A DNA stretch of 64,000 nucleotides from Bradyrhizobium sp. CCGUVB1N3 (GCF_024199925.1 NZ_JANADR010000001.1:9365501-9429500); one strand, 5' to 3'. Positions 45,003-53,840 are shown, counted from the first letter of the stretch. A program made the numbers and translations. The notes: generated by a model from the sequence alone, not told the origin.

Positions 45003-45959
45003 CTACTCCCCTGGCAGCGGCGTCCGGCGCGGGGGGACGCCGAAGCGCTTCTTGTAGCTCACGGAGAAATGCGACTGGCTGGCGAAGCCGCAGCGCCAGG
45101 CGACCTCGCCGAGATTGGTGGTTCCCTTCTGGCCGCTCGCGACGATGAGCAGATGGGCCTGCTGTAGCCGCTCCTCCAGCAAAACCTGTCCGAAGGTCGT
45201 GCCGTGATACTGGAAGATCTTGTGCAGGTAGCGGACCGAGATGCGATGATCGAGCGCGGCGCGCTCGGGCGTCAGGGCGTGATCGGCGAGGTTGCGCCGG
45301 ACATAGGCGCTGATGCGGTTAAACAGCGAGGTGCCGAGTGTCTCCCGGATCAGCGCGCCGTTGTCGCGCTGATCGCGGCATTCGATCATCAGGCAGAGCA
45401 TGTCGATGATGCAGTCCTCGATCCGCGCGCTGTGCTCGGACGGCTGCATCTTCAACACCTGCTCGCCGAGCGTGGTGATGGCGGGCACCAGCAGCGGATT
45501 GGTGAAGTCGGCGGTCGCGCAGAGATCGTCGATGCCGGCGACACGGCCGGCGAGGCGCTCGCGATCGATCTTGATGGTGATGTTCTCCGACGCGTCAGGC
45601 ACGTCGATCACGTAGGCCTCGGCGGCGTTCACGAGGAATACGCTGCCCGGCATCACCAGCCCCTCGCGGCCGCGCTGTTGGAAGCGCATCGCGTGGCGGG
45701 TCGGAAACAGGAAGACGAAATCCTCGGTCTTGTCGGCCTTGGCCGCCTCCTTGCGCCGGATCACGCGCTGCGCATCGGCGCGGAAATTGGAGACGCCCAT
45801 GATGTCCGACTGCCAGTCGATCAATTCACCGCGCAGCCGGTCGGTGTGGGCCGACTTGATGTCGAGCCGGTAATAGACCTCGGCCATGGCCTGCCGCCAG
45901 GCCTCGATGCTTCCCTGTCCGTCTATTCCGGCAGTCGAATATGAGTTGCTCTGCGTCAT
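45003..45959 (-). CDS. AraC family regulator divergent from the amide transport/hydrolysis operon
   Basis: This protein of about 318 residues has an N-terminal AraC-binding-like domain (about 20-200) and a C-terminal double helix-turn-helix. The latter includes LDHRISVRYLHKIFQYHGTTFGQVLLEERL and the signature LGEVAWRCGFASQSHFSVSYKKRFGVPP. It is similar in layout to the AraC protein at 28360. ATG 45959 is preferred; ATG 45980 is also possible. Divergence from the substrate-binding protein gene 218 bases away makes it the likely activator of that operon, perhaps responding to the imported amide. Its downstream side abuts the IS element, with only 37 bases between. Confidence 0.88.
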   Translation of the reverse strand: MTQSNSYSTAGIDGQGSIEAWRQAMAEVYYRLDIKSAHTDRLRGELIDWQSDIMGVSNFRADAQRVIRRKEAAKADKTEDFVFLFPTRHAMRFQQRGREGLVMPGSVFLVNAAEAYVIDVPDASENITIKIDRERLAGRVAGIDDLCATADFTNPLLVPAITTLGEQVLKMQPSEHSARIEDCIIDMLCLMIECRDQRDNGALIRETLGTSLFNRISAYVRRNLADHALTPERAALDHRISVRYLHKIFQYHGTTFGQVLLEERLQQAHLLIVASGQKGTTNLGEVAWRCGFASQSHFSVSYKKRFGVPPRRTPLPGE

Positions 45960-46176
45960 GGCGCTCAGCTCACGGTTCACTCACGGACATGCGGTTCAAA
46001 CAGCATACAAGAAGTGTACCAGCGGCGCAGGCGTTCTCCCAAATACCGCCGGTTGCAGGCGTGCGCTCTGGCAAAAAACACAGTGCGCCCAACGAAAAGA
46101 CGATGGCGTCGCTCCAGACCTAGCTTGGCCCCGCGTTGCAGATCGGCCTCATGGCCGAAGCAAGAGGGGGTTCTCA

Positions 46177-47472
46177 ATGACCACGAAATTCACGCGCAGG
46201 CGCGTTTTGACGGCGGTGCCCGCTGCCGCTGCGGTCGCGGCGTTTCCGGCACCGTACATCTCCGGTGCCACCCGGGCCGCCTCGAACGATCCGATCCTGA
46301 TCGGCGTGCCGACGGCCCAGACCGCCCAGGCCGGCGTCGCCGACCACCAAGACTATCTCAACGGCACGACGCTCGCCATCGAGGAGATCAATGCTGCCGG
46401 CGGCGTGCTCGGGCGGCAGCTCAAGACCGTTGTCGTCGACATCGATCCGCTCTCGCCGGAGAGCGGGCAGGTTGCGATCAACAAGCTGATCGACGCCAAG
46501 GTGCATGCGATGTCCTGCGCCTTCGTGTTCACGCCGGTGCCGGTCGCCGACGTCTCGGCGCGCTACAAGGCGCCGTTCCTCTGGGGCCTGACGCAGCGCA
46601 ACTTCACCGACATCCTTAGCAAGAGCGGCGATAAGTACTCCCACGTCTTCCAGACCGATCCCTCGGAAGTGCACTATGGCTACACGTTTCCGATCTTCCT
46701 GAAGGCGATGCGCGACCAGGGCGTGTGGAAGCCGATCAACAACGGCGTCCATATCGTGCAGGAGCAGATTGCCTACAACCAGACGATCTCGAAAGCGCTC
46801 CAGGCCGCGCTGCCCAAGAGCGAGTTCAAGCTCGCAGGCGTCACCGATATCCAGTACCCGGTGCAGGATTGGGGCTCGGTGATCCAGGAGATCAAGAAGA
46901 TTGGCGCGGGCGCCGTGATGATCGACCACTGGGTCGCCGCCGAATATGCCGCCTTCGTCAAGCAGTACAGCGCCGATCCGCTGAAGGGCACGCTCGTTTA
47001 TCTGCAATACGGACCCTCGCAGCCGGAATTTCTCGAGCTGTCGGGCCCTGCCGCGGAAGGCTTTGTCTGGAGCACCGTGCTCGGCGTCTATGCCGACGAC
47101 AAGGGCAAGGAATTCCGCGCCAAGTACAAGAAGCGTTTCCCGGGCATCATGGGCCTTTGCTACACCGGCAACGGCTACGACGTGACCTATTACCTGAAGG
47201 CTGCGTGGGAAGCGGTCGGCGATCCCGCCAATTTCAAGGGAGTGTGCGACTGGGTGCGCAAGACGCCGTATCGCGGCGTGTGCGGCTATATGAGCATGAA
47301 CAACGCGCTTCAGGAGTGTGCGCATTATCCTGATACGGGCGATGCGTTCGGCGCCAAGGAACTGGAGCAGGGCATGGCCCAGCTCTTCTTCCAGGTGCAG
47401 AACAACGAGCACAAGATCGTCTATCCGGACGTCCTGCGCGAAAGCGCGCTGCGCAAGGCGCCGTGGTGGTGA
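46177..47472 (+). CDS. ABC transporter substrate-binding protein, branched-chain amino acid/amide type
   Basis: This 431-residue periplasmic binding protein of the Leu/Ile/Val-amide class (type I fold) has a twin-arginine signal, TRRRVLTAVPAAAAV, so Tat export is likely. The mature protein has ILIGVPTAQTAQAG, LAIEEINAAGGVLGRQL and VAINKLIDAKVHA, typical of LivJ/AmiC/UrtA/FmdD proteins that bind amino acids, amides or urea. ATG 46177 has an AGAGGGGG site six bases upstream. It is the first gene of a six-gene operon that ends in a dimethylformamidase subunit, so an amide such as formamide or a methylated formamide is the inferred ligand. Confidence 0.9.
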   Translation: MTTKFTRRRVLTAVPAAAAVAAFPAPYISGATRAASNDPILIGVPTAQTAQAGVADHQDYLNGTTLAIEEINAAGGVLGRQLKTVVVDIDPLSPESGQVAINKLIDAKVHAMSCAFVFTPVPVADVSARYKAPFLWGLTQRNFTDILSKSGDKYSHVFQTDPSEVHYGYTFPIFLKAMRDQGVWKPINNGVHIVQEQIAYNQTISKALQAALPKSEFKLAGVTDIQYPVQDWGSVIQEIKKIGAGAVMIDHWVAAEYAAFVKQYSADPLKGTLVYLQYGPSQPEFLELSGPAAEGFVWSTVLGVYADDKGKEFRAKYKKRFPGIMGLCYTGNGYDVTYYLKAAWEAVGDPANFKGVCDWVRKTPYRGVCGYMSMNNALQECAHYPDTGDAFGAKELEQGMAQLFFQVQNNEHKIVYPDVLRESALRKAPWW

Positions 47473-47485
47473 CGTGCACGGCACG

Positions 47486-48223
47486 ATGGCGTCCTCACCG
47501 CTCTTCGCCTGTCGCGACATCACGCTCGATCTCGGCGGCCGCGCGATCCTGCACGGCATCTCGCTCGCGGTCGAGCCGGGCGAGGTGCTCGGCATCATAG
47601 GTCCGAATGGCGCCGGCAAGACCAGCCTGTTCGAGGTGCTGTCCGGTCGCATGCCGCCGAAATCCGGCTCCGTGCACTATGACGGCAAGGACATCACGGC
47701 CTTGCCGCTGCACCAGCGCGCGCAGCTCGGCATCGGCCGCACCTATCAGACGCCGGTCGTGCCGGAGGGCATGACGGTCGCCCAGGTGCTCAAAGCTGCG
47801 CGACAGGCCTACCGCCCGTATCTGACGCCTGACGATTCCGAATGGGGTGCGGGGCTCGTCGCGTTCCACGTGCCGGGGAGCACGATGGCCGATCAGTTGG
47901 AAACACTGAACCGGCGCAAGCTGCTGATGACCTGCCTCTTGATGCGACGGCCAAAGATTCTGCTGATGGACGAGCCTGCGGCCGGCCTGATCAATTCGGA
48001 GATCGACGAATTCGACGAGGTCATGCGCGTGCTGGCGAAGGAGCTCAACATCGCGATCGTGCTGATCGAGCATCGCATGGAGCTGCTCGACACGATTGCG
48101 GATCGCGTGATGGTGCTCGATGCCGGAGAGATGATCGCCGAAGGCCGTCTCGACCAGATCCTCGTCGATCCCCGCGTGAAGGCTGCCTATTTCGAGTTCG
48201 AGGGCGGCGAGGGCGTGCACTGA
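47486..48223 (+). CDS. LivG-type ABC ATP-binding protein with degenerate signature motif
   Basis: This ATPase of about 245 residues has Walker A GPNGAGKTS, a Q-loop in GRTYQTPVVPEG, Walker B KILLMDEPAAGL and switch His in VLIEHRMELL. The ABC signature expected just before RRKLLMTCLLMRRP reads LETLN instead of LSGGQ, so it is degenerate. Pairing with the intact ATPase downstream would leave one of two composite ATP sites weakened. The start is ATG 47486 or GTG 47474, the latter two bases after the preceding stop; neither has a strong ribosome-binding site, suggesting translational coupling. The stop overlaps the next ATG (TGATG). Confidence 0.87.
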   Translation: MASSPLFACRDITLDLGGRAILHGISLAVEPGEVLGIIGPNGAGKTSLFEVLSGRMPPKSGSVHYDGKDITALPLHQRAQLGIGRTYQTPVVPEGMTVAQVLKAARQAYRPYLTPDDSEWGAGLVAFHVPGSTMADQLETLNRRKLLMTCLLMRRPKILLMDEPAAGLINSEIDEFDEVMRVLAKELNIAIVLIEHRMELLDTIADRVMVLDAGEMIAEGRLDQILVDPRVKAAYFEFEGGEGVH

Positions 48224-48951
48224 TGAGCGATGGCGCACGAGATGCCGTGCTCGACGTCCACGGTCTCTCCGCCGGCTGGGGGCCGCTGCGCGTGATCCAC
48301 GACCTCGATCTCACCGTGTTCGCGGGCGAGCGCATCGGGCTGGTCGGGCTCAACGGCCACGGCAAGTCGACGCTGTTCCAGGCGATCGCGGGGCTGACCG
48401 GCTGGCAGCGCGGCTCGATTCTGCTCAACGGTTTTGAGGTCGGCCGCACGCGCAGCCAGGGACCAGGCCGCTACACCCACCAGATCGTTCGGCGCGGGCT
48501 CGCGCTGATCCCGCAGGGCGACGAAATTTTTCACGGGCTCACGGTGGAGGAGCATCTCGACAGCGGCGCCTACACCAAGGCGGCGTGGAAGGAGCGGGGC
48601 GTGCGCAAGCAAAAAATCCTCCAGATCTTTCCGCCGCTCGACAAGCTGATGAAGATTCCGGTCGGCCGCCTCTCGGGCGGCGAGCGGCGCATGGTCTCGA
48701 TCGGTCGCGGCCTGATGGCGGATGCCGATCTCTTCCTCGTCGACGAGCCGTCGCTGGGGCTTGCGCCCAAGATCGGCAAGTCCGTGGTCGACGCGCTGAT
48801 GGCGGTCGAACTCGGCAATTCGGCGATGGTGATCGCGGAGCAGAACCTCGCGCTGCTCGAGGGACGGGTCGACCGCATCATCGGCATGCATGCCGGCAAG
48901 TTGAAGGGCGAGGCTTCGGCTTCGAAGAGCCTGATGGGAGGCCACCGGTGA
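48223..48951 (+). CDS. LivF-type ABC ATP-binding protein
   Basis: This 242-residue ATPase has Walker A GLNGHGKST, a Q-loop in LIPQGDEIFHGLTVEEHL, an intact signature LSGGERRMVSIGRGLM, Walker B LFLVDEPSLGLAP and AEQN at the switch position, as usual for LivF. It is the second nucleotide-binding subunit of the amide transporter. The start overlaps the LivG-type stop by one base, and its stop overlaps the GTG of the permease gene, so the subunits are made in tight coupling. Confidence 0.9.
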   Translation: MSDGARDAVLDVHGLSAGWGPLRVIHDLDLTVFAGERIGLVGLNGHGKSTLFQAIAGLTGWQRGSILLNGFEVGRTRSQGPGRYTHQIVRRGLALIPQGDEIFHGLTVEEHLDSGAYTKAAWKERGVRKQKILQIFPPLDKLMKIPVGRLSGGERRMVSIGRGLMADADLFLVDEPSLGLAPKIGKSVVDALMAVELGNSAMVIAEQNLALLEGRVDRIIGMHAGKLKGEASASKSLMGGHR

Positions 48952-49829
48952 ACTGGAGCTTCGTGCTCTCCAACGCGATCACGCTCGCCTGCATCTACGG
49001 CACGCTGGCGATCGGCATCTCGCTGACATGGTCGAGCCTCGGCCTCGTCAACATGGCCTTCGGTTTCATCTTTGCCTTCTCCGGCTATGGCGCCTGGCTC
49101 GCCAGCGTCAATATCGCGCCACAGCCGGCGGTGGTGATGGTCGCCGGCATCCTCACCGGCGCGCTGGGCGGGCTGATCGTCTGCCTGCTCGCCTTCATCC
49201 CGATCCACGACAAGCCGAACTTTCCGCTGCGCGCGCTCATCGCAACGCTCGCCATCAGTCTGATCGGCAACCAGGCGCTGCTCTGGTACTTTGGACCGCG
49301 CGCAAAATCACTGCCGCGCCTGTTCGGCAGCTGGAACGCCGACATCTTTGGCGTCGTGGTGACATCGGACAAGCTCGGCGCCTCGCTCTCCGCGGTCGTG
49401 CTGCTGACGCTCATCCTGTTGTGGATGCGCTCCAGCCGTCGCGGGCTCGAGATCCGCGCCATGATGATGAACCCGCATGCGGCTTCCATCGTCGGCATCG
49501 GCGTGCGCCGCACCGGCTTCTACGTCATGGCGCTCACCGGCTCGCTCGCGGGGCTTGCCTCGGTGCTCTTGGCGCAGACTTACTACGTGGCTCCATTCAG
49601 CGGCATCACGCCGATGGTGAAGGGGCTCAGCATCGCGCTCGTCGGCGGGCTCGGCAGCGTGCCGGGCGCGGTGATCGGCGCCGTCATCATCGGTCTCAAC
49701 GAAGCTCTGACATCAACGCTGCTCGGCGGCCAGTATGTGCTGATCACGCAGTTCCTGTTGATCATCCTCGTGCTGCTGGTGCGGCCGCGCGGCATTGCCG
49801 GCCTGCTCGACAAGGCGCGGGAGGCCTGA
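48948..49829 (+). CDS. LivH-type ABC permease
   Basis: This 293-residue permease has about eight membrane helices. It has LivH landmarks ISLTWSSLGLVNMAFGFIFAFSGYGAWL at the N terminus, the EIRAMMMNPHAASIVGI loop that contacts the ATPase, and LVGGLGSVPGAVIGAVIIGL near the C terminus. The start is GTG 48948 with a GGGAGG site seven bases upstream, overlapping the previous stop (GTGA). Its size is the family norm, in contrast with its LivM-type partner, which is enlarged at both ends. Confidence 0.9.
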   Translation: MNWSFVLSNAITLACIYGTLAIGISLTWSSLGLVNMAFGFIFAFSGYGAWLASVNIAPQPAVVMVAGILTGALGGLIVCLLAFIPIHDKPNFPLRALIATLAISLIGNQALLWYFGPRAKSLPRLFGSWNADIFGVVVTSDKLGASLSAVVLLTLILLWMRSSRRGLEIRAMMMNPHAASIVGIGVRRTGFYVMALTGSLAGLASVLLAQTYYVAPFSGITPMVKGLSIALVGGLGSVPGAVIGAVIIGLNEALTSTLLGGQYVLITQFLLIILVLLVRPRGIAGLLDKAREA

Positions 49830-49832
49830 TCG

Positions 49833-51482
49833 ATGACTGAAGCCGTCGAACAGGTCTGGATCGATCCGACCGACTGCCATTATCCGGAGTATCCGGCGCG
49901 TGAGGCGCCGACCAATGCTCATCTGTCGCACCAGGTCACCTGGAACGAGACGCGCGCCTTCAAGCCGCGCATGCATCCTGTCGGTCGCCTGCGCTACTAC
50001 TACAAATGGCCTGGCCATGGCGGAAGGCTGTGGTGGCGCAAGCGCTATTGGCCGACGCGGCGGCGGTTCCTGCAAATCCGTGGCGAATACAATCCGAAGA
50101 CGATGCGCCGGGAGAAGACCATCGTCGACAAGCGTCCGATCTGGTGGACGCTGGCGTTCATCGCACTCGTGCTCGCGCCGGCGATCGTGCCCGCCGCCGG
50201 CTGGAACACGGTGATGAGCGCGGCGGCCGTGTTCGGCATCTACTCGGCGATCAATTTGTGCTGGATGCTGATCATCGGCACCGCCGGCATCTTCTCGCTC
50301 GCGAGCTACGCCGTGGTGGGCGCCGCCGCCTATGGCACGACGTATCTGGCGATCCAGTTCGGATTACCCTTCTGGCTCCTGCCATTGCTCGGTGCGTTGA
50401 TCGGGTTCGCCTTTGGCCTGATCATCGGCCTGCCGGCAATGCGGCTCGACGGCTTCTACTACGCACTCCTGACGCTGGGAGTCGTCGAGCTCTGCCGGGT
50501 TTACGTGGTGCAGTCGCGCGAGTTCGGCTCGGCGACCGGCGGCCTCTATGGCGCGCCTAGCTATCTGCCGGCCAGTCTTGGCCAGATGCCGCGATTGTTG
50601 TTCAGCTACTACGCGGCGCTGGCGCTGATGGTGTTCGCGCTGTTCGTCTACCGTTTCATCGACGGCAAGCGGCTCGGCCGCGTGCTGCGGATGGCGCCGG
50701 AAAAGCGCGAGGCCTTTGCGCAGGCTTGCGGCGTCGACTTCATCCGCGCGCGCATCATGGTGTTCTTGATCTCATCGACCGCGCTCGGCTTCATCGGCGG
50801 CTTCTACGCAACGCATTTCGGCGGCGCTTCGCCGAACCTGTTCTCCTTCGACACGGTGCTGCTGTCGCTCGCGATGCTGGTGATCGGCGGCATCGGCCGC
50901 TCGGAGGGCGCGGTCGCGGGCACCGCGATCGTGGTGTTCATCGATCGCGTGCTGATCGATCTCGGTCCGCTCCGCTACATGCTGATCGGGGCGATCATGC
51001 TGGGCGTGGTGCTGTTCCTGCGCGAGGGCCTGTTCGGCATCAAACGGCAGTTCCGCACCTGGCGGGACAAGAAGAAGAGCGAGCGCCGCGCCACGCGGGC
51101 GGAGAAAGGCGGAGAAATGTTGCCAGAAGAAGCCACCGAAACCGAGGACAAGGACCAGATCTTTTTCCGCCGCTTCGACAAGATGCAGCGCGACTTCCTG
51201 AAGCGGCTGGTGACCGACACCGTGATCGAGGAGCACCGCACCCGCCCGCTCGGGCAGCACAGCGAGGCGCTGGAGCGGCTGTTGATCTATTTCCGCAGGC
51301 AGGGCCAGGTCGACAAATACGCGATCATGGTGCTGGAGGAGTTCAAAGCCTACCGCATCGTGGCGCTGTCCGGTCATCGCGGCACGGCTCCGCGCGTGGT
51401 CGAGGACCGCAACTACGCAACACCCGACGAGGCCTATCACGCACTGTTCCTGCGGCGCGTCCAGGATCTCCTCGAAAGCTGA
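49833..51482 (+). CDS. LivM-type ABC permease fused to a DMFase small-subunit-like C-terminal domain
   Basis: This 549-residue protein has three parts. Residues 1-103 are soluble and rich in Arg, Tyr and Trp (RLRYYYKWPGHGGRLWWRKRY), unlike usual LivM. Residues about 104-400 are the LivM permease, with IGTAGIFSLASYAVVGAAAYG, GFYYALLTLGVVELCRVYVV and MLVIGGIGRSEGAVAGTAIV. Residues 405-437 are a charged linker, and 438-549 form an extra domain with QRDFLKRLVTDTVIEEHRTR, RLLIYFRRQGQVDKYAIM, EEFKAYRIVAL and TPDEAYHALFLRRVQDLLES. From memory this last domain resembles the ~130-residue small subunit of N,N-dimethylformamidase in the AYRI and EEAxHAxFLRR(I/V)xD regions. The large subunit follows 39 bases later. 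The likely meaning is a permease-tethered hydrolase. Confidence 0.85.
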   Translation: MTEAVEQVWIDPTDCHYPEYPAREAPTNAHLSHQVTWNETRAFKPRMHPVGRLRYYYKWPGHGGRLWWRKRYWPTRRRFLQIRGEYNPKTMRREKTIVDKRPIWWTLAFIALVLAPAIVPAAGWNTVMSAAAVFGIYSAINLCWMLIIGTAGIFSLASYAVVGAAAYGTTYLAIQFGLPFWLLPLLGALIGFAFGLIIGLPAMRLDGFYYALLTLGVVELCRVYVVQSREFGSATGGLYGAPSYLPASLGQMPRLLFSYYAALALMVFALFVYRFIDGKRLGRVLRMAPEKREAFAQACGVDFIRARIMVFLISSTALGFIGGFYATHFGGASPNLFSFDTVLLSLAMLVIGGIGRSEGAVAGTAIVVFIDRVLIDLGPLRYMLIGAIMLGVVLFLREGLFGIKRQFRTWRDKKKSERRATRAEKGGEMLPEEATETEDKDQIFFRRFDKMQRDFLKRLVTDTVIEEHRTRPLGQHSEALERLLIYFRRQGQVDKYAIMVLEEFKAYRIVALSGHRGTAPRVVEDRNYATPDEAYHALFLRRVQDLLES

Positions 51483-51521
51483 CCTTCAACTCCGTTTCAC
51501 TTCGCGAGACTCGTTTCGACC

Positions 51522-53840
51522 ATGGCTGAGCAGAAAATCTTTGGGTACGCCGACAAGATCTCGGTCAAGCCCGGCGACGATATCGGACTTTACGTGCACG
51601 CCGACGGCACGACGACCGTCGAGGCGCAGCTCGTGCGGCTGATCCATGGCGACGCCCATCCCGCCGGCCCCGGCTATCGCGAAGAAGAGATCGACTGCGA
51701 GCTGAACGGCGCGTGGACCGTGCGCAAGCAGTACACCCAGGTGGGCGCGTTCCTGAACGTAGCGGACGCCGATCAGCGCCTGGCGCTCAACGGCAGCTTC
51801 ACGCTCGCAACCTTCGTCTATCCGAACAGCCCCGGTGGCGGCAAACGGCAATGCCTGATGGGCCGCTGGGACGCCTTCGGCAATCGCGGTTATGGCTTGT
51901 GGCTCAATCCCGACGGGCTGCTCGAATTCGGCTATGGCGACGGCAGCGAGGTCGACTATCTCGACGGCGAGGTGCCGCTGCTCAAAAGCAACTGGTACTT
52001 TGTCGCCGCGACCTTCGACGCCACGACGGGCGTCGCGACGCTCTACCAGGAAGGCGTCTCCAACCGCTACAACAGCCTCTTGAGCAAGGTCGCCAATGTC
52101 GACTTCCGCTCCCATGTGCGCGAGACGCTGCGCTTCCGGCCGGTCAATCCGCCCGACGTTCCCTTCATCCTGGCGGGAGCACAGGACTTCCATACGCTGC
52201 GCGGACGTTTCGTCACCCAGTGCCTCAATGGCAAGCTCGACCGCCCCGCGGTGTTCGACCGCGTTCTGACGCGCGAGGAGCTTGATCAGTTCTGCCGCAC
52301 AGGCATGGCGCCCGCGAGCGGACAGGTGGCATTCTGGGACACGACGGTCGGCTACACCGACAAGGGCATCGGCGACCGCGTAGTAGATACCGGCCCCTAT
52401 ACGCTACATGCCGAGGGCTATAACCGCCCGGTGCGCGGCCAGACCGGCTTCAACTGGAACGGCTGGGACGACTGCTACCGGCTGGCGCCGCAGCAATATG
52501 GCGGCGTCGAATTCCACGACGATGCGATCATCGACTGCAATTGGGAGCTGACGAAACGCTTCAGGATCCCGCCGCTGCGCAGCGGCGCCTACGCGTTCCG
52601 GCTGCGCGTCGGCGACGGCAAGGGCCTGCGCGAGGAGTACATCGTGTTCTTCGTCCGGCCGCAGCGGCCGACCGCGCCGATCGTGTTCCTGGTGCCGACC
52701 GGCAGCTATCTCGCCTATGCCAACGAGCATTTGAGCTTCGACGCCGAGATCATGCAGCCGCTCGCGGGACAATCGCCGATCGTGTCGCAGATCGACATCG
52801 AGCTCTACGAGACCCAGGAGTTCGGGCTCTCGCTCTACGACCATCACGGCGACGGGCAGGGAGTCTGCTACAGCACCTATCGGCGCCCGATCCTGAACAT
52901 GCGGCCGAAGGCGCGGATGTCGTCGATGGGCGTCACCTGGCAGTTTCCGGCCGACCTCTCGATCATCGCCTGGCTCGAGCACAAGGGCTATGCCTACGAT
53001 GTCGTCACGGAAGAGGATCTCCATCGCGAGGGCAAGGCGCTGCTCGATCCCTATCGCGTGGTGCTCAGCGGCACGCACCCGGAATATGTCTCCGAACCGA
53101 TCCTCAACGCGATCGAGGACTACATCGCCGACGGCGGCCGTTTCGTCTATCTCGGCGGCAACGGCTATTACTGGAACATCGGCTATCACAAGGACGATCC
53201 CTGGTGCATCGAGGTCCGCAAGCTGAATTCGGGCATGCGGGCATGGCAGGCGCGGCCGGGCGAATATTATCTGGCGACCACCGGCCAGAAGAGCGGGCTC
53301 TGGAAGGATCTCGGCCGGCCGCCGCAAAAGGTGTTCGGCATCGGCTTCATCTCGGAAGGCTTCGACTCGGCGCGGCCGTTCCGGCGCATGCCGGATAGCT
53401 GGCATCGCCGCGCAGCCTGGATGTTCGACGGGATCGAGGGCGAGATCGTCGGTGATTTCGGCCTTGCCCACGGCGCGGCTGGCGGGCTCGAGATCGATCG
53501 CTACGACCGCGCACTGGGCACGCCGCCGCACACGCTGATCGTCGCCTCCTCCGGCGGCCACAGCGACAACTACCAGACCGTGGTCGAGGAGATCCTCTAT
53601 CCCTATCCCGGGCTGTCGGGCTCGCATGACTACCGGGTGAGGGCTGACATGGTCTACTTCACGGCGCCGAACAACGGCGCGGTGTTCTCGACCGGCTCGA
53701 TCGCCTTCAGCCAGTCGCTGCCCTACAACAATTTCGACAACAACGTCTCGCGGCTTCTGGACAACGTGCTGTCCGCCTTCAGCAAGGAAGGACGGCTGCC
53801 CGGCTCGGCCTGGACGGCGGAAGAGAAGCAGTGGCGGTGA
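51522..53840 (+). CDS. N,N-dimethylformamidase beta (large) subunit family protein
   Basis: This 772-residue soluble protein has a LamG/concanavalin-like domain at about 85-245 (LNGSFTLATFVYPN, DRPAVFDRVLTREEL) and a large C-terminal catalytic region. The published enzyme uses a mononuclear iron held by two tyrosines and a glutamate (recalled as Tyr399, Tyr440, Glu521). Here Tyr399 (GSYLAYANEHLSFD), Tyr439 (LSLYDHHGDG) and Glu521 (SGTHPEYVSEP) occupy matching positions. The length is within about 10 residues of the known large subunit. It would hydrolyse N-substituted or simple formamides to formate and amine. No separate small-subunit gene is seen; the preceding permease seems to carry it. 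No signal peptide, so it is cytoplasmic. Confidence 0.88.
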   Translation: MAEQKIFGYADKISVKPGDDIGLYVHADGTTTVEAQLVRLIHGDAHPAGPGYREEEIDCELNGAWTVRKQYTQVGAFLNVADADQRLALNGSFTLATFVYPNSPGGGKRQCLMGRWDAFGNRGYGLWLNPDGLLEFGYGDGSEVDYLDGEVPLLKSNWYFVAATFDATTGVATLYQEGVSNRYNSLLSKVANVDFRSHVRETLRFRPVNPPDVPFILAGAQDFHTLRGRFVTQCLNGKLDRPAVFDRVLTREELDQFCRTGMAPASGQVAFWDTTVGYTDKGIGDRVVDTGPYTLHAEGYNRPVRGQTGFNWNGWDDCYRLAPQQYGGVEFHDDAIIDCNWELTKRFRIPPLRSGAYAFRLRVGDGKGLREEYIVFFVRPQRPTAPIVFLVPTGSYLAYANEHLSFDAEIMQPLAGQSPIVSQIDIELYETQEFGLSLYDHHGDGQGVCYSTYRRPILNMRPKARMSSMGVTWQFPADLSIIAWLEHKGYAYDVVTEEDLHREGKALLDPYRVVLSGTHPEYVSEPILNAIEDYIADGGRFVYLGGNGYYWNIGYHKDDPWCIEVRKLNSGMRAWQARPGEYYLATTGQKSGLWKDLGRPPQKVFGIGFISEGFDSARPFRRMPDSWHRRAAWMFDGIEGEIVGDFGLAHGAAGGLEIDRYDRALGTPPHTLIVASSGGHSDNYQTVVEEILYPYPGLSGSHDYRVRADMVYFTAPNNGAVFSTGSIAFSQSLPYNNFDNNVSRLLDNVLSAFSKEGRLPGSAWTAEEKQWR

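Noticed and set aside
45886..46176. Upstream extension of the amide-binding protein frame
   Set aside because: It would bury the twin-arginine signal inside the protein and overlap the divergent AraC gene; ATG 46177 has a strong ribosome-binding site.
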